Assembly (NCBI GenBank): GCA_905250125.1
Contig: CAJNOL010000249.1
Coordinates: 121,719-185,718 of the forward strand
Length of the DNA stretch: 64,000 bases
Direction of reading: 5' to 3'
Source: Rotaria sordida
Taxonomy: Eukaryota > Rotifera > Eurotatoria > Philodinida > Philodinidae
The position numbers were made by a program, and so were the translations under genes. The notes under the pieces are model-generated. The model had not been told where the DNA came from and searched no databases. It was given only the letters and a program-made list of their open reading frames with translations. Below, one piece after another: positions 57,338 through 64,000 of the stretch (its first letter is position 1; each line of letters begins with the position of its first letter).

Positions 57338-58321
57338 ATGGCGACCGTATTTGTTGCTGTTGGTATAGCATTAATTCTTTATGTAGCCTATCGATTATAT
57401 CAACATTTATTTCCACCACCAAATATAAATCCACATGGTAAATATGTTTTAATAAGTGGATGTGATTCAGGTTTTGGTCATGGATTAGCTATTGAACTTG
57501 ATAAACAAGGTTTTAATGTATTAGCTACTGTACTTTTTCCGGATAGTGAAGAACGTCTTACCGGTCAATTATCTAGTCGAGCTACAGTTTTTTGTCTTGA
57601 TATAACACAACAAGAAGATATAGAAACTGCATATGAGATTGTTAAAAAAAAAACTAATACACTTCATGCATTAGTAAATAATGCAGGTATTACCAAAACT
57701 GGTTTTATTGATTGGACATCATGTGATTTTATACGTGAAACAATGGACGTAAATTTTTTTGGACATATTCAAATGACAAAAACATTTTTACCATTACTTA
57801 TATCCCGACGTGGATCACGTGTAGTTAATATTTGTTCAGTAGCTGGTTATATGGCTACATCCGGTCTGTCAGCATATGCATGTTCAAAATTTGCATTAGA
57901 AGCTTTTTCGGATTGTTTACGTCGAGAAATGTATCAGTGGCATTTACATGTATCAGTAATTGAACCTGGTTTTATGCGAACACCAATTATTGACGAATAT
58001 GAACTTGATTGTCGTAATTTATGGGCTGAGCTTCCTGAAGATATAAGAAATCGATGGGGTGAAAATTTTTTTCATGGTTTTATTGCAAAAATACAAAAAA
58101 ATCCTTTTCGTTCAAATGCTGAAAATCCTCAAAAAGTTATTAAAGCAATCCGTCATGCTGTTATGAATACTGCTCCACATATACGATATCGACCTGGATG
58201 GCAATCAAGTCTTTTCTTTTTTCCACTTTCTATGCTTCCTGCTTGGTTAGCAGATTTTTTTTTCATTAAAACAAAAGGTATGGATGCTATCCCTACTGGT
58301 ATTTATGATCAACAAGATTAA
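57338..58321 (+). CDS. Short-chain dehydrogenase/reductase, retinol dehydrogenase-like (SDR9C type)
   Basis: Intronless gene of 327 residues that reduces or oxidises a hydroxysteroid or retinoid-type substrate with NAD(P). An N-terminal hydrophobic anchor (about 2-22) precedes the Rossmann fold. The cofactor loop is ISGCDSGFG (39-47), the structural NNAG is at 114-117, and the catalytic Ser167, Tyr180 and Lys184 (YACSK) are all present. Downstream, SVIEPGFMRTP and a hydrophobic C-terminal stretch fit the membrane-bound retinol dehydrogenase / 17-beta-HSD6 / DHRS9 branch. Lack of introns is unusual here; neighbours have 3-18 exons, so an origin by retroposition or intron loss is possible. AATAAA lies at 58373. 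The substrate cannot be decided from sequence alone. Confidence 0.93.
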   Translation: MATVFVAVGIALILYVAYRLYQHLFPPPNINPHGKYVLISGCDSGFGHGLAIELDKQGFNVLATVLFPDSEERLTGQLSSRATVFCLDITQQEDIETAYEIVKKKTNTLHALVNNAGITKTGFIDWTSCDFIRETMDVNFFGHIQMTKTFLPLLISRRGSRVVNICSVAGYMATSGLSAYACSKFALEAFSDCLRREMYQWHLHVSVIEPGFMRTPIIDEYELDCRNLWAELPEDIRNRWGENFFHGFIAKIQKNPFRSNAENPQKVIKAIRHAVMNTAPHIRYRPGWQSSLFFFPLSMLPAWLADFFFIKTKGMDAIPTGIYDQQD

Positions 58322-58511
58322 AATACATTTATTATGGACAAAAAAAAAAGAATCAATATATAGAATCTTACTAATAAAACTTTCTTTCATATTTATATTG
58401 TATATAACAGCATGTAGTTTTATCATTTTGTAAAAGAAAAATATTCAAGCAATAAAATAATCAATTAGTCAATACGTTAAATAAAGCAATCATCATCCTC
58501 TAAATAACCAT

Positions 58512-59026
58512 CTTAAGGGTATCTCAGTATCTTTTTTTGATCATTTCTAGCTCTCGTAGATGGTACAACCGATCAAGCTGAAATTTGTATATCAAAAATA
58601 AGGGGACATATGTTCGAGGAAAACAAAAATTTTGACGTGAATCTTTGTTGAGAAATCTCGGTTTTACATAGAGTTGCATCGTAATACATTATGACTTCCA
58701 TCAAGAGCAACTATAAGGTGTTAACCCAGATCGAGATATGTGTAGATTTATAGAAGAAGATTTCTTCTATCTAATGATGTATCTACTATCAAGTTCTATT
58801 GCGTAGTGTTGAGATATCAACAGATGGCGCCATCTATACTGTATCCTACCGTGGTTGCAATGAAGGTGGTACGCTCTGTTTATATCTCAACGATATGCAA
58901 TAGAACTTAATAGTATATACATTATTAAGTATCGGAAATCTTCCTCTATAACTCTACACATATCCTGTTCTGTGTACCGACTTTGAGAAATAGAAACGAT
59001 GAAAAAAAACAGCAGGATGCTCTTAA
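58512..59026. repeat. Foldback element, about 515 bp, CTTAAG ends
   Basis: The left end CTTAAGGGTATCTCAGTATC matches the inverted right end CTTAAGAGCATCCTGCTGTT. Inside, GATATGTGTAGATTTATAGA (58734) pairs with the block near 58955, and AAGTTCTATTGC pairs with GCAATAGAACTT near 58900. The loop holds ATGGCGCCAT. No open frame is present. The right end lies 3 bp from the stop of the relic gene at 59030. Confidence 0.75.
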
Positions 59027-59029
59027 GAA

Positions 59030-59460
59030 TCAATTAAAAGATAAAGATTTTGATTTTATTGATTCATTATAAACATGATCATTTTCTGGTGGATATTCAT
59101 ATCGATAATAATCATTTCGTTTATCATATTCATTCATATTGGTAGTATTACTATCAGTAAGAAATATAAAATGAATTCATAAGAACAAACTTACGATATT
59201 TTCTACTTACTGTTGAAAATACAACAAATCCAGAAGTCGATTAAATTTAGATGATCGTCGTTTTGTATTTTCTTATTCATTCAATAATCGATTGATTTCA
59301 TTATAAGCATCATTAATATCACTTATGATATTATAATCCTTGATTTTGGGCCATATTTTGTAAAATGGATGAACATCAATTAAAAGCAAAATCATAGCAA
59401 ATACAAAGACAAATATATGTGAAGCCACTCGTTGTTAAATAACTAATAAAACTAGTTATG
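59030..59460 (-). pseudogene. Relic of a small membrane-protein gene
   Basis: The minus strand reads, from about 59435, a hydrophobic stretch (HIFVFVFAMILLLIDVHPFY), then KIWPKIKDYN and EINRLLNE, an in-frame TAA, and KFNRLLDLLYFQQ. A good donor follows, then an acceptor and SNTTNMNEYDKRNDYY...KSLSFN with a stop at 59030-59032. A splice junction, biased composition and a continued frame after the stop suggest a former gene with one membrane helix. No upstream start in the same frame was found. I do not recognise the family. Confidence 0.4.
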
Positions 59461-59749
59461 CTGCTTTTCATTATATACGTATATACGACAATGAACTTAG
59501 TCTGACATTTCCATGTAATATATAAGACTTTCAAGGACACGAAAACGTCTTATTTAATCGGCTCCTTATATAATTATTAGTCATGTTTTCATGATATTAT
59601 AAAATGATAAAATAAATTCTCTAGCAATAGAATGTGTGATATTAAGAAGAATCACATTGTTTAAAGTACAAAAGAAAAATTTATGATTATTACGCGAGAT
59701 GAAATAGTAACGGACAAAAGATTTATTCATTGTTCAACCTTTTCAAAAG

Positions 59750-60385
59750 GAGCTTGCCAAAATTCGAAAGCATTGAGTTAGAATTAGAATTTTATGTTCG
59801 TTTCGAATATGGCTTCAAAAATGTTCTAGGAACCTTTTGTTTAAAAGTTATAAGTCGATCTTATCGAGACCCACAAATTAAATTTCGACGAACTTCAGCG
59901 TAGTAAAAATTACGCAAAGTAGAAGCGAAAATTATGTCAAATATAGCGGATGAACGAACAAATATTTCTCTATAAAATGAAATACTAATGATTAGTTAGC
60001 TTCGAACCATTTGTCCACAGTAAGTATCTTAGAGTAAGGAACACTGTGTCAATTTAGACAATTTTCTCGATTTCTATGGAAAACAGACTTGTAAAGTGAA
60101 TTTGGTCATTTCGAAATGATTATTCTAGAATTCTTGATTCTTATGTCATTTTGAAGAAAACAATTTTGCCTTTAATTCTATGCCAAAATAATGTCCGTGA
60201 TATAATGTAAGCAGTAAATGAGACTCTTGCTACAAAAAAAAACGTGAATTTTCTCTGTCCAAACTTAATTCTTGCGTCTCTAAAAGTTCAATTCATAACT
60301 CTTAAACCAAAAATCTTAGAGAAATATTTGGAAACAATACTAAATTTTGATTCTAACCCAATGTTTTCAAAGTTCTGCAAGCTTC
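59750..60385. repeat. Old foldback element, about 640 bp
   Basis: The left arm (AGCTTGCCAAAATTCG, GCATTGAGTTAGAAT) matches the inverted right arm (AAGCTTGCAGAACTTTG, ACATTGGGTTAGAAT) over more than 130 bp, with roughly a third of positions changed. It has no coding potential. Ends are approximate. Confidence 0.6.
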
Positions 60386-62139
60386 TTTAATAGGCTAAAA
60401 CGTGAATAAATATTTTATCTAATTATTTTTCAATCATCCGTTATTAGCAATTAGTGTTCTACAATCAGGTCATCTATTCAATACCCGATCCGACAATTAA
60501 TGAGATCTCGACGTTTGAAAATATTTTCACTTTTTCAAACTACTAATTTATATTAAATCATAGAAGTAAAAAACAGTTTGCGCAATTTATTGTATTTGAG
60601 AACAGATCACAGACATGCAATGCGGGATTGTCTTATTAAAAGAATTCGTTTTTTTACTAAATATTCATCTACAAATAATGATGAGCCATATGACGAAGTA
60701 ACTCAATACATGGAGAAGAGAATGAATTATCAAATAGGTGAACATGTATTCTCGTGATAGAAAAAAAAGCATTCATGTACGTGTCCATAATTATGACGTT
60801 TGGCATAAATATTGCGTTCCATTCTAACATTGTCAGCGACAAAAAAAACCGTATACTTAGAGAAATAGATCGAATTTCAGAAGCAGAAAGACACCAAGTG
60901 AATTCTGAATTATCTACTTTGAGATGATCTCTTTCTTTTTGTTGCTGTATATAAAAGAAGCTAAATAGTATACTTTCTCATATCAAATAAAAGTTTAAAG
61001 ATCATACTATGACTGTGAAAGTATCTGCCGGATGTCGATTGACTTCGGCCTGATACTATGTACAACTATTTGGGCTCAAGTCTAAAAGAAAAATAGCGGT
61101 CCATATCCGATTAAAAAAAGTCGTACCAATGCACGTTTCCTTTAAAAAGAGAATCAAAGCAGAGAGGTTAACATTAGCAAAATAAATTCCTTTAAGTTGA
61201 ATATAAAAACTTTCTTGCATATGTTGAATGTCTCTAAAGAATAAAAAACGGATAAATGTTAAATTTGAATTCGACCGTATCGACTTGGCTTAATACCATA
61301 GATTTATTTTTTTCTTTGATATTATTGAGTGATCATTGTTACATAACAAATTAATTATAACTTAAATCTGTCATTGAGACAAACATTGATTTGATCATTG
61401 CTATTTTTGTTTCTAGAATCTTCAAAATTCTTTTAAAAATCGTCTAAATCTTAATAATTAATTCAACGTTTTCTTCTTTTTTTTTTTTCTTCATCAATCT
61501 TAAATAGGGATTATCTAATATTCTTATTTTAAAATATTTCTTATAAACGACATCATAGAAACATAAAACAAAGTTGTTTTAACTTATTTCGCCTGATTAG
61601 TCCGACACTATTACTGACGAAGTCAACAAGTCGTCATCTTCCGTTTGAACACGAACAAGTAGATTAAGCGGCATTATACCATGTCAACAATATTCTTTAT
61701 TCAATTGACCACGATCATGGCCATCCAATGACGATGTCCTACTGGGTGATCCCAAGAGTCATACGTATATAAAAACTAAAATCCTTTCTTTCATCTCTAT
61801 TTCTTTTTCCCTTCCCTCTCTTTCTCTCTAGTCTGTTAATTACAATTGTCGATGACGACGTGTTTTTCAATATTGTAACAGTCGGTCGCGCTTTTCTTTG
61901 ATGAACATGCATACCATATATGTACGTGATAGGGTGGCAGGCGTGCATGCGACACGTAATACGTATATTTTCCGGGAAAAGAAGAAGCACAAGAAAAAAA
62001 AAAGAAACATTTTTAGCCAACAGGTAAACGAATTGACATAAAAAAAGAAATCAAGGTGAAGAGAGAAGAAGAAGAAAAAAAAAGAAATTAGTTGTGTATC
62101 AATCAATTTCAATCGAGTATTATAGCTAAACAAGCCGAT
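60386..62139. other. 5' flank of the zinc-finger gene, no gene seen
   Basis: AT-rich with T-rich and A-rich tracts. Open frames at 61739-62133 (minus) are low-complexity Phe/Lys-rich and are not called. The 5' UTR of the next gene probably begins near 62050. Confidence 0.45.
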
Positions 62140-63839
62140 ATGAATAGTAAGTCAAAAAAAAGAAAGCATATTGAAATCTTTTTTTTTTTGTCTTCTAAAT
62201 TTTTAATTCAGATTCCAAAAGTCCAATTACTAAAGACGAAAAATCATCTAATGGACATCATTTTTCTGAATCAAATCAATCAGCATTTCGTCGTATATCA
62301 TCATCTATTAAAACTGATCAAACTGATAACATTAATGAAGAAACAACTAAAAATGGTACAACAATTTCTTCAGATGAACATCATACAAATAAAAATTCTA
62401 TTCCAAATCCATTTTTATCACCATTAATTTCTTCAACATCAGATTTTCATTCTCATCTTGCTTTATTACGTCCATTTCTTTCTCAAACTTTACCATTTGT
62501 ACCAACACTTCCACCTCCTAATTATTGGCATACATTACCATTATTTCATCCATTTTTATCTAATCTTCGACCTCCGGGATTTCTTCCACCACCACTTTCT
62601 TCATTACCAACATCGTCATCATCATCATCATCGTCATCATCTCTTCAACCAAAAGCATCAACAAATACAAACAATAAAAAATCATCATCATCATCATCAG
62701 CAACACATTATCATCAATATACAATTACAAATAATAATGTTCTTGTTCCATCTCCAGCTACATTGATGGACTTTATTCGACGACCAATAACATCAAATGG
62801 AAATACAACACAAACACATTCAACAACAAATAATACAAAATCAAAAAATTTAAAAAAATATAAATGTGATATTTGTTCAAGAGCATTTTCAAGAAGTAAT
62901 ACATTAGTTACTCATAAGGTAAAAAAAACTATGAATTCTCTTTTTATCCAATACGATTCTTTTTATTTATTTTTTTTAACCAATAAAAATTTTAACCGAT
63001 TATATTAAAGAAAAGAACACGTTTGTTTCTTCCGTTTTAATTTATTATAGAAAACATAAAAAGAAAGTTTTTTTTTATTTTTTATTACTTATCCATTTCT
63101 ATTAAAATTGATTTTGGTGTTAAGAAAAATATACATATATCTTAGCACATGTAATTCGCTAGTTATACTCTAAAAAAACGTTTGATGTAATCGTGACATA
63201 TGTCCACTAACGGTAGTGTGAACGTATGTCGGCTTGTATAACAAACGTATTGACAGATTAACACCAATATTGATGATGATGATGATTGAACAATAACTTA
63301 TCTCAACTAAAGATTCTTTTATTTCTAGCGTATCCATACAGGTGAAAAACCATTTGTATGTGAAATATGTGATCGAGCTTTTCGTCAACCAGGAAATTTA
63401 ACAAGACATAAATTAACGCATACAGCTGCTAAACCTTATGCATGTGGTATTTGTTCAAAAGCATTTAATAGAGCATCAAATCTTCATGCACATCAACGTA
63501 CTCATTCATCAATGATGCCTATGATGACAAAAACAACAACAACAAATAATAATAATGGTCATGGTTCTTATACATGTAAGAAATGTCATGAAGTATTTGA
63601 ACATAAATTTGAACTTAATTTACATACTGCTACTTTACATCATTCTGGTAAGATTCATTTTTGATAAAATTCAATGATTAAAATATAGAATTTTATTTTA
63701 AGATGTTCAATTATTTTCAAAAAATAATGAAGAAGCTGAAGTTGATGATGAAGATGATATGGAAGATGAACAATCGTATGATAAAGATGAAGATTTATCT
63801 GATGATAGCGAACAAAATATTGATTTACTTGAAAATTAA
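62140..63839 (+). CDS. C2H2 zinc-finger transcription factor
   Basis: Exons 62140-62146, 62212-62918, 63329-63647 and 63703-63839 give 389 residues. The 7-nt coding part of exon 1 supplies MN and one base of the next codon. The long N-terminal part is disordered, with Ser, His, Pro and Asn-rich runs and a poly-Ser from TCA repeats. Three good C2H2 fingers follow: YKCDICSRAFSRSNTLVTH (about 219-237), FVCEICDRAFRQPGNLTRH (about 247) and YACGICSKAFNRASNLHAH, joined by TGEKP-type linkers. A fourth, diverged finger (YTCKKCHEVFEHKFELNLH) precedes a very acidic C terminus (EVDDEDDMEDE). This would be a sequence-specific DNA-binding regulator. The finger order resembles developmental C2H2 factors, but I cannot name an ortholog. 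An intron splits finger I after its first His. Confidence 0.88.
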
Positions 63840-63957
63840 CTTTTTTTTTTTTAATCCGGTTCTGTTACCGTTTTCTTCTTTGTGTTTTATTGTACAGATA
63901 AAGAAAATTCATATATATATATATATATACATATATATCGATACCTATATATCATTG

Positions 63958-63963
63958 AATAAA
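63958..63963 (+). terminator. Poly-A signal of the zinc-finger gene
   Basis: AATAAA 118 bp after the stop codon, just after an (AT)n microsatellite at about 63908-63940. Confidence 0.55.
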
Positions 63964-64000
63964 AGACGGAAACTAGAAAAAAATGTACAAAAAATTTTTA

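Noticed and set aside
62092-62766. His/Leu-rich open frames at 62092-62427 and 62458-62766
   Set aside because: These are out-of-frame readings of the zinc-finger gene's second exon; the true frame carries the fingers and splices correctly.

Overview
The window is AT-rich metazoan nuclear DNA. Most introns are 47-70 bp with GT-AG borders. Codon use is A/T-ending, and protein-coding genes lie between long AT-rich spacers. There are two N gaps (9629-9728 and 44650-44659). The gene set (lamin-tail intermediate filament, Na/K-ATPase beta, SERCA, myosin regulatory light chain, neprilysin, RBBP4, nuclear receptor relics) is animal. The tiny introns, many palindromic DNA elements and a probable trans-spliced gene pair suggest a rotifer-like animal, most likely a bdelloid. 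That assignment is inference; no species marker is visible.

Layout. 1-5.7 kb: a decayed mariner transposase, then a three-exon cysteine-rich single-pass membrane protein (minus). 5.7-12.7 kb: a Tc1-like foldback MITE, a phytanoyl-CoA dioxygenase-like gene carrying a stop codon and a lost metal ligand (minus), and an intermediate filament gene (minus). 12.7-20.6 kb: no supported gene, but two large foldback elements, one with nearly identical arms. 20.66-27.35 kb: a complete 18-exon M13 metallopeptidase (neprilysin type), with a 2.2 kb foldback in its longest intron. 27.3-39.7 kb: mostly non-coding, with a secreted LURP-one/tubby-fold protein (minus), more foldbacks and two nuclear-receptor relics. 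39.75-41.06 kb: Na/K-ATPase beta subunit, 7 exons (minus). 44.37-46.70 kb: SERCA calcium pump, with its middle lost in a 10-N gap. 47.47-48.09 kb: myosin regulatory light chain. 52.09-56.77 kb: a tiny disordered-protein gene and RBBP4/p55, 112 bp apart. 57.34-58.32 kb: an intronless short-chain dehydrogenase. 62.14-63.84 kb: a C2H2 zinc-finger transcription factor.

Main points of interest. (1) SERCA has two alternative versions of the 29-residue segment covering the second half of M7 and the start of luminal loop L7/8. They are 86 nt each with identical phases, are separated by only 45 nt, and would frameshift if joined. It also has two possible C-terminal tails, with and without an extra membrane helix. 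(2) About ten foldback elements occur in 64 kb, several with Tc1/mariner-like ends next to TA, and some in recognisable families. (3) The 52.1/52.6 kb gene pair is arranged like an operon with a trans-splice acceptor. (4) Several genes are at different stages of decay (dioxygenase, nuclear receptors, a small membrane-protein gene). The genes are housekeeping and muscle/excitable-cell functions with no operon-scale functional theme; SERCA, Na/K-ATPase beta and myosin light chain all serve ion transport and contraction.
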